DNA from: Anaerococcus sp. Marseille-Q5996
Lineage (GTDB): Bacteria; Bacillota; Clostridia; Tissierellales; Peptoniphilaceae
Assembly: GCF_946893725.1 (NCBI RefSeq)
Contig: NZ_CAMPPE010000007.1
Location: 1 to 41,392, forward strand
Length of the DNA stretch: 41,392 nucleotides
Direction of reading: 5' to 3'
A program made the translations under genes and the position numbers. Shown piece after piece: positions 1 to 5,412 of this stretch. Each line of letters begins with the position of its first letter. Positions within the stretch are counted from its first letter, which is position 1. The notes below the pieces were generated by a model. That model was not told where the DNA came from, did no database searches, and worked only from the letters and a program-made list of their open reading frames with translations.

Positions 1-46
1 ATAGTGAGTTACAAAAAATTCAATAAAACACCTTTTAAAAAGCCTA

Positions 47-66
47 TTACCCACATATTACCCACA
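47..66. repeat. Putative integrase arm-type sites, left pair
   Basis: Two copies of TTACCCACA lie at 47-55 and 58-66, exactly 11 bp apart. A matching pair (TTGCCCACA) lies on the other side of the core at 210-229 with the same 11-bp period. Paired short direct repeats on both sides of a core are typical arm sites bound by the N-terminal domain of lambda/Tn916-type integrases. The pair recurs at 41202-41221 in the right-hand copy. The function is inferred; the repeats are seen directly. Confidence 0.6.
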
Positions 67-77
67 CTAAAAAAAGC

Positions 78-103
78 AAACGCTGATATTCCAACGTCTG
101 CTT
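78..103. repeat. Imperfect 26-bp repeat flanking the att core, copy A (minus-strand terminator-like)
   Basis: This stretch matches 136-161 at 21 of 26 positions, and all five differences are transitions. Read on the minus strand it folds as GCAGACG...CGTTTGC (one G-U pair) followed by seven Ts at 69-75. It could therefore terminate transcription that leaves the tRNA-Leu gene in the integrated state. The two copies bracket the core at 111-127. Confidence 0.5.
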
Positions 104-135
104 TAAATCTTTGGTGCGGGATAAAGGTATTATCA

Positions 136-161
136 AAACATTGATATTTCAACATCTGTTT
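136..161. repeat. Imperfect 26-bp repeat flanking the att core, copy B
   Basis: This is the partner of 78-103, on the phage-left side of the core. It retains the central TGATATT and CAAC...TCTG blocks but has lost the perfect stem and the T run of copy A. It may be a diverged duplicate of the terminator or an integrase/excisionase binding region; the sequence alone does not decide. Confidence 0.4.
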
Positions 162-209
162 ATATAGTGACTTACTCCCACCAAGCACAACCCCGACCAC
201 CCAGTTAGG

Positions 210-229
210 TTGCCCACACGTTGCCCACA
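210..229. repeat. Putative integrase arm-type sites, right pair
   Basis: TTGCCCACA occurs at 210-218 and 221-229, with an 11-bp period. It differs from the left-arm motif TTACCCACA at one base. With the left pair it brackets the 17-bp core in the manner of P and P' arms. Confidence 0.6.
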
Positions 230-236
230 GATTTAT

Positions 237-262
237 AAGAGGACTAATCATCCTCTTTTTTT
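237..262 (+). terminator. Terminator at the left phage end
   Basis: AAGAGGA (237-243) and TCCTCTT (251-257) form a perfect 7-bp stem with a 7-base loop, followed by a T run on the plus strand. In the circular phage this would stop plus-strand transcription leaving the integrase gene. The loop contains the stop codon of the minus-strand gene at 244-453, so it may act in both directions, although the minus-strand side lacks a T run. Confidence 0.65.
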
Positions 263-453
263 ATCCCATTAGGATTTTCCTTTTTAAAAATCTCAATCAA
301 CTCATCAATATCTTCTTGCTTTGCATGATGTCTTACAAAAGTTCTTGCTGTAGTTCTATATCTTAAATACTTAGTAGCCTCAGGGTTTCTTTCTCGGTAA
401 TTAGCAGAGGCTCGTAGCTGAGCCTCGCTTACTTTTCCTTTTTTATCTGTCAT
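244..453 (-). CDS. Small conserved phage/prophage protein, function unknown
   Basis: A 69-residue, lysine- and arginine-rich protein. The layout VSEAQLRASANYRERNPE, then a basic stretch, then a short acidic helical end (DELIEIFKK) resembles a family of small unnamed proteins common in Firmicutes prophages; this is recollection of a pattern, not a search result. Its start overlaps the end of the upstream gene (443-703) by 11 bases, so the two are translationally coupled and share the promoter at 745-773. A basic protein paired with an extremely acidic neighbour is worth noting. No catalytic motif is visible. Confidence 0.65.
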   Translation of the reverse strand: MTDKKGKVSEAQLRASANYRERNPEATKYLRYRTTARTFVRHHAKQEDIDELIEIFKKENPNGIKKEDD

Positions 454-703
454 TTTCTGCAGCTTTTAAAAAGTCACTCCACATAGTATCAGGATCATCA
501 TAGCTACTGTAGTCTAGCTCATACTCTTCTAATGCTTTTGCATACACTTCAGCATCTATATCGCTCCACATATCAGCACTTTCTACTGCTTCTATAAACT
601 CATCTGCTGTTAAGTACTCATAGTCATCGAGGTCTATACCTTGATAAGCTACTACTAGTTCTTGGTCTTCTTTGTTTCTTAGTACTTCTAATTGTTTTGT
701 CAT
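443..703 (-). CDS. Very acidic small protein, possible DNA mimic
   Basis: 86 residues with 26 Asp/Glu against 6 Lys/Arg, net charge near -20, rich in Tyr and Trp (YDDPDTMWSDF, SADMWSDIDAEVY). No family is recognised with certainty. The charge, size and place beside the att site behind a strong controlled promoter resemble DNA-mimic anti-restriction or other anti-defence proteins, but that is inference from composition. The start is supported by AAAGGAG a few bases upstream (about 709-716). It is the first gene of a two-gene operon with 244-453. Confidence 0.7.
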   Translation of the reverse strand: MTKQLEVLRNKEDQELVVAYQGIDLDDYEYLTADEFIEAVESADMWSDIDAEVYAKALEEYELDYSSYDDPDTMWSDFLKAAENDR

Positions 704-744
704 GTTTAAATCTCCTTTAATACTTGTCTTTATCTTATATCTAT

Positions 745-773
745 ATTATAGTACAGGTACTATATAAAGTCAA
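745..773 (-). promoter_or_regulatory. Near-consensus promoter with internal palindromic operator
   Basis: On the minus strand TTGACT (768-773), a 17-bp spacer and TATAAT (745-750) give a near-perfect sigma-A promoter for the two genes to the left. A perfect palindrome with 8-bp arms, TATAGTAC-AG-GTACTATA, occupies 747-764, covering most of the -10 box and most of the spacer. A dimeric repressor bound there would block RNA polymerase. Its sequence is unrelated to the TACCATTT-type operators near the CI-like gene, so a different regulator is implied. Confidence 0.75.
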
Positions 774-941
774 GTCTTTTTCCAAGTTTTTTAAAGAAAA
801 TCTCTTATTTTACATAAACTTTACAAACAAAAAGAGAACTAAACCCTACAACCCCTGCAATCAAGCCAATCATCAATATTTTAAGCTATAAGCGATTTTA
901 TTTCTTTAGCCATACTTTTATACCTATAAAAAAGCTTTAAA
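774..941. other. AT-rich gap without a convincing gene
   Basis: Between the promoter at 745-773 and the hicB terminator no well-supported gene is seen. The minus strand holds two tiny open frames: one of 10 codons starting MAKEIK (ending near 888) and one of 22 codons reading MIGLIAGVVGFSSLFV and ending near 803, which would be a short membrane-spanning peptide. Neither has a clear ribosome binding site. Confidence 0.4.
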
Positions 942-944
942 ACA

Positions 945-975
945 CAAAAAAAGAGCCGACACTATTGTCGACTCT
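945..975 (-). terminator. Terminator of the hicAB operon
   Basis: On the minus strand AGAGTCGAC and GTCGGCTCT (arms at 967-975 and 952-960) form a 9-bp stem with one G-U pair and a 6-base loop, followed by seven Ts. It lies 22 bp beyond the hicB stop codon. Confidence 0.8.
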
Positions 976-997
976 AGGATATTGTCTTTATTATATT

Positions 998-1399
998 CTA
1001 AACCATTTCGACTTCTTTTTCAAGTGCGTAAGTTAATACTTTTGAAAAATTTATACCTCTACTCTCAGCAGCTTTAGCTAAGCTTTCTGGAATAGTGCAA
1101 TTTTTTTTAACTTTATTATCATTATCTAGCCTTACATACCTATACATATCACACACAACAAAATTTTTAAAGTCGTAATCATCCTCTGTTTCTACATTTT
1201 CATCGGGATCGATTATCTTCTCACCGTTACAAAAAGCGTCATAAGCCATTAATTCTATAGCATCTTTAGCCATATATAAAGCTTCTTCTAGTGTCTTCCC
1301 TTGTGTTGCTATAGGAATGCTATCATTCCATACAGCATAAAAACCGTCTATTTTTTTAAGGTAAATCGGATATGCCTTAACATCTTGTGATATTGCCAT
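998..1399 (-). CDS. hicB: HicB-family antitoxin
   Basis: 133 residues. The N-terminal half (YPIYLKKIDGFYAVWNDSIPIATQGKTLEEA) matches the HicB partially degraded RNase-H-like fold. The C-terminal part (TIPESLAKAAESRGINFSKVLTYAL) looks like a ribbon-helix-helix DNA-binding segment, as in the larger HicB proteins. It would bind and neutralise HicA and repress the operon. It lies downstream of hicA, the usual order, separated by 42 bp that contain a small hairpin (1422-1437) and a GGGAGGAATA ribosome site. The system is probably an addiction or anti-phage moron of the prophage. Confidence 0.85.
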   Translation of the reverse strand: MAISQDVKAYPIYLKKIDGFYAVWNDSIPIATQGKTLEEALYMAKDAIELMAYDAFCNGEKIIDPDENVETEDDYDFKNFVVCDMYRYVRLDNDNKVKKNCTIPESLAKAAESRGINFSKVLTYALEKEVEMV

Positions 1400-1441
1400 T
1401 ATTCCTCCCTTTATATTGCCTTCCCCTATTGAGGGGAGCAG

Positions 1442-1624
1442 TTAGAGTTTTATCTCCAACTGCTTGAAAATCTTTTTAGCAGTAATATCGTTTATTTCGT
1501 TATGTCGTGGGACTTGTGATTTTTTAGTTCCTTCGGCATTTTGATATATATCGTGGTCTGAACCGTGTCTAACAAACTTACCGCCGTGACTTTCTATAAT
1601 TTTTATTAAATCACGCTTTTTCAA
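1442..1624 (-). CDS. hicA: HicA-family mRNA interferase toxin
   Basis: 60 residues from a TTG start at 1622-1624, preceded at 9 bases by AAAGGAGG. This start gives MKKRDLIKIIESHGGKFVRHGS, the normal HicA beginning; a longer reading from 1678 would run through the promoter. The G-S-x-H motif (HGSDHDIYQN) carries the catalytic histidine of the double-stranded-RNA-binding-like fold, and VPRHNEINDITAKKIFKQL matches the family's C-terminal half. HicA cleaves mRNA when HicB is lost. Confidence 0.85.
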   Translation of the reverse strand: MKKRDLIKIIESHGGKFVRHGSDHDIYQNAEGTKKSQVPRHNEINDITAKKIFKQLEIKL

Positions 1625-1649
1625 AGACAATATCCTCCTTTCAATATAT

Positions 1650-1678
1650 AGTATACGCCTATTTATACGCCTTGTCAA
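1650..1678 (-). promoter_or_regulatory. hicAB promoter with direct-repeat operator
   Basis: Minus-strand TTGACA (1673-1678), a 17-bp spacer and TATACT (1650-1655) form a near-consensus promoter. Two copies of TATACGCCT (1652-1660 and 1664-1672) lie 12 bp apart inside the spacer and -10 region, a plausible site for HicB autoregulation. Confidence 0.75.
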
Positions 1679-1700
1679 GTTTATTTTTTATTATTTTCAC

Positions 1701-1726
1701 AAAAAAAGAGGCCAGCCCAAAGGCCA
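1701..1726 (-). terminator. Probable late-operon terminator
   Basis: Downstream of the holin gene the minus strand reads GGCC-TTTGGGCT-GGCC followed by TCTTTTTTT. The stem is short (4 bp) and embedded in a direct repeat of GGCCAGCCC, so this is a moderate call. Its position between the lysis genes and the hicA promoter fits the end of the late transcript. Confidence 0.5.
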
Positions 1727-1814
1727 GCCCAATTTTTAGAGTTAATTCAGAAAATATACAGTTACATCTATCACTGATATTATACTCCCAACGACTATAA
1801 AAGTCATTAAGAGT

Positions 1815-2204
1815 CTACGCTTCTATCAGCTTTTGTTTTCTAACCTCAGCCTCCACAAAGTGACTTAGAGTTTTGTCCAGATCCTCGTACTTATCCTTTA
1901 AGATTTCCAGACTCTTGGCATCAAGATTTTTCTTAATCTCATCGATAGTCTCTCTTAAAACTTTTTCTTGAGCAGCGTTGTCCCAATTAAGCTCAGGGCT
2001 CTCCTTAAGTGGTTTTACAACAGTTTGATTGACACTTCCCACAACCGCTCTTACAGTATCTATTAACTGTAAAAGGGCAAATCTTAAATTCTCATTTTCT
2101 ATCTGCTCCACCTCCACTTTAGCTTTACCCAAACCCTCTACAATTAAAGTTAGCAAAGCTCCAGAAAGGAGTACTAAACCAAAAATCATTAAACTATCTA
2201 TCAT
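1815..2204 (-). CDS. Putative holin (LLH / superfamily 6 type)
   Basis: 129 residues: one N-terminal membrane segment (residues 5-23, LMIFGLVLLSGALLTLIVEG), then a long charged helical region. The layout and the position directly after the endolysin fit the Phage_holin_6_1 (LL-H) group of single-span holins, which make holes in the cytoplasmic membrane to release endolysin. It is the last gene of the late operon. It could instead be an accessory membrane protein, because the 159-residue protein two genes upstream also has one membrane span. Confidence 0.55.
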   Translation of the reverse strand: MIDSLMIFGLVLLSGALLTLIVEGLGKAKVEVEQIENENLRFALLQLIDTVRAVVGSVNQTVVKPLKESPELNWDNAAQEKVLRETIDEIKKNLDAKSLEILKDKYEDLDKTLSHFVEAEVRKQKLIEA

Positions 2205-2214
2205 AAAAAACCTC

Positions 2215-2940
2215 CTAAACCAATTTGTTCACTTCATTCTGTACAGCCTTATAAAGCCTAGCCTTACGGTCAGACCCAACGCCATACTTACCAGCCAACA
2301 CATCCTTAGCCATAGCAGTCACATAATCACCACGACCCTTTTGACCTTTTACAAGCTTATTAACCTCGTCCTGCACAGCCTTATAGATACGGTCTACCCT
2401 AGCTTGTCCAGTACCATACTTACCAGCAATTACTGCCTTAGCAAATTCAGTTACATAACCGCCAGTAGCTTTTGCTTTAGCCTTAGCCTTTTGTGGTATA
2501 GGCCTAAAATATCTTTCCTTGTTACTACGCTTACGGTCAATAAAGTAAGTCAGATAGCAAGACATATCATTATAAGAAACCCCATTATTAGAATAATTAC
2601 AATGGACAATTCCATCTTTCTTATAGAAAATACCAGTGTGTCCAGCCCCGCCAATTGATGAGCCTTGCACCCCACGGATAAAGATATCCCCAGGTCTAAC
2701 CTCATCATAAGAGTAAATCTCTTTTAAGTTCTTTTCTCGATATAAAGTTTCAGTATTGCCAATATAGTTTATAGAAGACTGCCAGCCCCCAGCCTTTAAA
2801 GCCTTATACACAAAACTAGAGCAATCCATGTAATTTGGACCTAGTCTTGCAGGACTTGCCATGCTATACTTAGGGCTGCCAGGCTTAGACCTATGCTTGC
2901 TATCCGCGTACTTTAGTACCTTGTCAATATCAACAGTCAT
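2215..2940 (-). CDS. Endolysin: NlpC/P60-like amidase domain with two Cpl-7 repeats
   Basis: 241 residues. The catalytic N-terminal part (about 1-150) has the cysteine peptidase signature DCSSFVYKALKAGG with Cys40 and a histidine in GAGHTGIF (His101), as in the Amidase_5 / phage peptidoglycan hydrolase group. An Ala-Lys linker (KAKAKAKATGG) follows. Two near-identical repeats of about 38 residues at about 160-197 and 204-241 contain AGKYGTGQARVDRIYKAVQ, the CW_7 (Cpl-7) wall-binding motif that recognises muropeptide. It would cleave host peptidoglycan at lysis, and no signal peptide is seen, so export through a holin is expected. Confidence 0.88.
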   Translation of the reverse strand: MTVDIDKVLKYADSKHRSKPGSPKYSMASPARLGPNYMDCSSFVYKALKAGGWQSSINYIGNTETLYREKNLKEIYSYDEVRPGDIFIRGVQGSSIGGAGHTGIFYKKDGIVHCNYSNNGVSYNDMSCYLTYFIDRKRSNKERYFRPIPQKAKAKAKATGGYVTEFAKAVIAGKYGTGQARVDRIYKAVQDEVNKLVKGQKGRGDYVTAMAKDVLAGKYGVGSDRKARLYKAVQNEVNKLV

Positions 2941-2981
2941 AAAAAACCTCCAAATAAAAAAGGACTAGCCTATACTAGTCC

Positions 2982-3461
2982 CTAATCTTTTTTTAGTGAG
3001 TCCTTAATATATTTTATATCCTCACTCACATCTGCTACCATCTCTTTGGTAGCTAGACCCTCACTATGACTACCAATGATTTTTACCTTATCATCAAGGT
3101 CATCAAGCTTACCAACTATCTCCTTAAAAGATAAGTCCGACCTTTCCGTATGCTTGCTTAGCTCACTTTGATAGCCTTGTATGCTAATTGTAGACCTTTC
3201 AATCTGTTTAGACTGATTTTCAATAATTTGAGCATATCTCTCATTGGTAGCTATAGCAATCTCTCTATCCTTCTGCCTTTCGGCTCTTTCTAAAGCCTTT
3301 TGCTGCTTCCAGTCACTCATAGCAACCTGTATTATATAGCAAAGTATAAACAGTACCACTATAGCAAACATCATCAAAAAGCCTTGATCAGCTCCTATAC
3401 TTGCTATTTTGTCTAACACAACATCATCACCTCCTAGTCTCAACTTAAACTTCCCTAACAA
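2982..3461 (-). CDS. Single-span membrane protein with coiled coil, lysis-region
   Basis: 159 residues from the ATG at 3461. A GTG at 3417-3419 with AGGAGG 10 bases upstream is an attractive alternative start giving 145 residues. One membrane span (LMMFAIVVLFILCYIIQVAM, about 29-48) is followed by a long charged helix likely to form a coiled coil (QKALERAERQKDREIAIATN onward). The topology resembles small accessory proteins found beside phage holins and endolysins. It may assist or regulate lysis. No enzyme motif is visible. Confidence 0.6.
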   Translation of the reverse strand: MLGKFKLRLGGDDVVLDKIASIGADQGFLMMFAIVVLFILCYIIQVAMSDWKQQKALERAERQKDREIAIATNERYAQIIENQSKQIERSTISIQGYQSELSKHTERSDLSFKEIVGKLDDLDDKVKIIGSHSEGLATKEMVADVSEDIKYIKDSLKKD

Positions 3462-3798
3462 CCCTTAATAGCTCATTATCTGTACCTGTTGTTATATGGG
3501 TTATGCTCGTTTTAGCAGTAAAAACCACACCTTCTCTCGGTGGTCTGTCTCTGTAAATATCCTCATATCTTGGTCTTGTACCAATTAGTGACGATCTAGC
3601 ATACTTAAAAAAAGCTCTGTATCTTAAACCAGGTTTTGTATGCACACTATAAAGGTACTGACTACCTCTGGTCTCTACGGTAAAAGATCCGTCTTCGGGT
3701 GGTTTTTTCCAAATTAATTGCTCTCCATAGTAAATTTTAGTATGCTGTTTATTTTTGTATAGAGCATCTATAGGGTATTTGTTTTTATATTTAATCAA
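3445..3798 (-). CDS. Hypothetical baseplate/fibre-region protein
   Basis: 117 residues, not assigned to a named family. The beginning (MIKYKNKYPIDALYKNKQHT, then YYGEQLIWKK) resembles short modules found at the end of phage tail-fibre operons in Firmicutes; the rest is rich in basic and aromatic residues. It overlaps the collagen-like fibre gene by 4 bases (3795-3798) and is translationally coupled to it, so a role in fibre assembly or attachment is likely. Confidence 0.55.
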   Translation of the reverse strand: MIKYKNKYPIDALYKNKQHTKIYYGEQLIWKKPPEDGSFTVETRGSQYLYSVHTKPGLRYRAFFKYARSSLIGTRPRYEDIYRDRPPREGVVFTAKTSITHITTGTDNELLRVVREV

Positions 3799-4868
3799 AT
3801 TTCCTCCTCGATTAAGTAAAGAGTATTAGGGTCAGGATTAGTAAGTTTATCATAATCAGCTTGCTTCATAGATTGAAACTTAGGCAAATTATTTAGCTTT
3901 TCCAAAAGGCTTGTTTCAATGCTGACAGTATCACCACTTTTTACAAGTCCTTTACCCGCGATGATGTTGGCGTCCTTACCTGCTTCGCCACGCAGGTTGA
4001 CCACTGTATTGCTTATCATTGAAATTGTGTTATTCTTTTTATCTATAGATTGTATTTGTCCGATAGTCCCTTTATCATCGATATACCAATCTATACCCGG
4101 ACGAGCATTTGCTATGGCGTCATTCTTTTGCGAGTATATTTTATCTCCATCTGCACCACTAGGTCCAATTTTCCCTTGCTTACCCTGAACCCCTGGTTTT
4201 CCATCTACACCATCTTTACCAGCAGGACCAGGAGGGCCTTGAGGGCCAGTTTCACCCTGTCTAATTACAAGCTTAGTCCCGTCATCAAAAAGCACATAAG
4301 AGTTGCCGTTAGATACAGTTTTAGCCTCAACTATTTTTATAGGATCACCTTTTTCACCTTGTTTTCCAGGCTGCCCATCTTTGCCAGGGATACCAGGAGG
4401 GCCTTGTTTCCCCCTTTCCCCTTTCTGTCCCCAAGGGATAGATATTGATTGGCCATTAGTAAACTTAACAACCGTCGCATTATTTTCTTCATCTTCAAAA
4501 GTTCCAGCAATCCTTATAGACTCCCCAGGCTTACCTTGTGGTCCCACATCACCAGTATCACCTTTAAGGTCAAGCCACTGACTAGCAGTAAAATCATCAG
4601 CGGTAAAAGGGTCTCCCTTTTCACCCTTAGGACCTCTAATCAAAGCCTTATCTTCTTCAGATAGTTCATCCACCTTGACTTCCCCAATGGTTATATAAGG
4701 CAAATCCACATACTTAGACCTACCATTACCCCTTTTCATACGGGTAGTACCCTCTTCATCAGTTTCAAGGGCTAATTCACCTTTTAGGAGTATTAAATCA
4801 GACGCTTCTAATTCCTCTTTGCTCCCGTCCTGAAACTGAAAGCGACCTTGCACAATCCCTGTTGCCAT
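3795..4868 (-). CDS. Collagen-like tail fibre protein
   Basis: 357 residues with several Gly-X-Y blocks (GPKGEKGDP, GPQGKPGES, GERGKQGPPGIPGKDGQPGK, GPQGPPGPAGKDGVDGKPGV) that would form trimeric collagen-like rods between short globular parts. The N-terminus (FQFQDGSKEELEASDLILLKGELALETDE) resembles the attachment region of Firmicutes phage fibres and hyaluronidase-type tail proteins. The end (FQSMKQADYDKL then DPNTLYLIEE) is a motif often seen at fibre C-termini. A shaft or receptor-contacting fibre is the likely role. Confidence 0.8.
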   Translation of the reverse strand: MATGIVQGRFQFQDGSKEELEASDLILLKGELALETDEEGTTRMKRGNGRSKYVDLPYITIGEVKVDELSEEDKALIRGPKGEKGDPFTADDFTASQWLDLKGDTGDVGPQGKPGESIRIAGTFEDEENNATVVKFTNGQSISIPWGQKGERGKQGPPGIPGKDGQPGKQGEKGDPIKIVEAKTVSNGNSYVLFDDGTKLVIRQGETGPQGPPGPAGKDGVDGKPGVQGKQGKIGPSGADGDKIYSQKNDAIANARPGIDWYIDDKGTIGQIQSIDKKNNTISMISNTVVNLRGEAGKDANIIAGKGLVKSGDTVSIETSLLEKLNNLPKFQSMKQADYDKLTNPDPNTLYLIEEEI

Positions 4869-4870
4869 GA

Positions 4871-5137
4871 TTAACCCTCTTTATCTTCTTTAGTCTCATC
4901 ATCTTTGATAGGCTCCTCTTTTTCTTCTGTGCTATCAGTAGGAGCCTCATCTTCTTTTTTATCTATTGGAGTTTCTTCTTTTGCTTCTTCTTTTTCAACC
5001 TCTGCCAGGTCTTCCCTACCTTCGGCAATTAGTAAATCCTGCACTTCTTTTTTTAGTTCATCAGGCCTAACTTGGTCTATGACTCTAATCCCTCTGATAA
5101 TACAGTTTTTATAAGCAACTGCTATTACTCTAGCCAT
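4871..5137 (-). CDS. Small tail-region protein with acidic low-complexity tail
   Basis: 88 residues. The first 45 form an ordinary folded-looking segment (MARVIAVAYKNCIIRGIRVI...). The rest is a disordered Glu/Lys/Asp/Thr run (EEAKEETPIDKKEDEAPTDS...). It sits between two tail genes with a 1-base overlap upstream (5137). Not recognised; a structural or linker role in the fibre/baseplate is inferred only from position. Confidence 0.6.
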   Translation of the reverse strand: MARVIAVAYKNCIIRGIRVIDQVRPDELKKEVQDLLIAEGREDLAEVEKEEAKEETPIDKKEDEAPTDSTEEKEEPIKDDETKEDKEG

Positions 5138-5412
5138 TACATACCTCCTAATAATGTTTCGTAGATTTCAACAACTGCCTGTTCTTGACTAGTTTTTATT
5201 TCGTTCATTTGCTCATAAGCATCAACCATAAACTCACTTTGCATAAACTCAACATCATCAATCCTTTGTTGGATCTCGCTATCATCAAATTCCTGAGTTT
5301 TAAGCTTAGACAAATCCACACTTTCTAGCACAGAAAAAGGAGCATTGTATAAACCTTGCTCCCTTAGTTCGTTTATTTCCGCTATTGGTTTTTTATTAAA
5401 TACCTTAATCAT
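5137..5412 (-). CDS. Hypothetical tail-region protein
   Basis: 91 residues from the ATG at 5412, chosen over the upstream ATG because GGGGGTG lies just before it and because it then overlaps the preceding stop codon by only 8 bases. The sequence is acidic and helical (VESVDLSKLKTQEFDDSEIQ). Together with the 88-residue product downstream it resembles the pairs of small proteins found after fibre genes in PBSX-type operons. Function unknown. Confidence 0.6.
   Translation of the reverse strand: MIKVFNKKPIAEINELREQGLYNAPFSVLESVDLSKLKTQEFDDSEIQQRIDDVEFMQSEFMVDAYEQMNEIKTSQEQAVVEIYETLLGGM

Larger units (their letters stand above)
1..127. repeat. attP-type junction: left copy of a 127-bp direct repeat
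   Basis: These 127 bases are identical to 41156-41282. The copy holds the last 26 bases of the integrase gene, a short spacer, and a 17-base core (111-127, TTGGTGCGGGATAAAGG) matching the 3' end of tRNA-Leu. From 128 onward it runs into phage sequence rather than tRNA. Integrase end, core and phage left end in a row is the order expected of attP in a circular phage, or of a tandem prophage junction. It is not the order expected of an ordinary attL next to chromosome. Confidence 0.85.

Noticed and set aside
9-251. Open frame on the minus strand across the att region (80 codons)
   Set aside because: It runs through the att core, arm repeats and terminator, has no ribosome site, and its composition is unlike the neighbouring genes.
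774-941. 22-residue hydrophobic peptide (MIGLIAGVVGFSSLFV...) as a type I toxin
   Set aside because: Hydrophobic and positively ended, but no ribosome site, no promoter and no antisense RNA signal were found; noted only as a weak possibility.
2029-2658. 209-codon plus-strand frame across holin and endolysin
   Set aside because: Antisense shadow of two well-supported lysis genes.
4303-4581. Plus-strand frame rich in proline, opposite the collagen-like fibre
   Set aside because: It mirrors the Gly-X-Y repeat of the real gene on the other strand.
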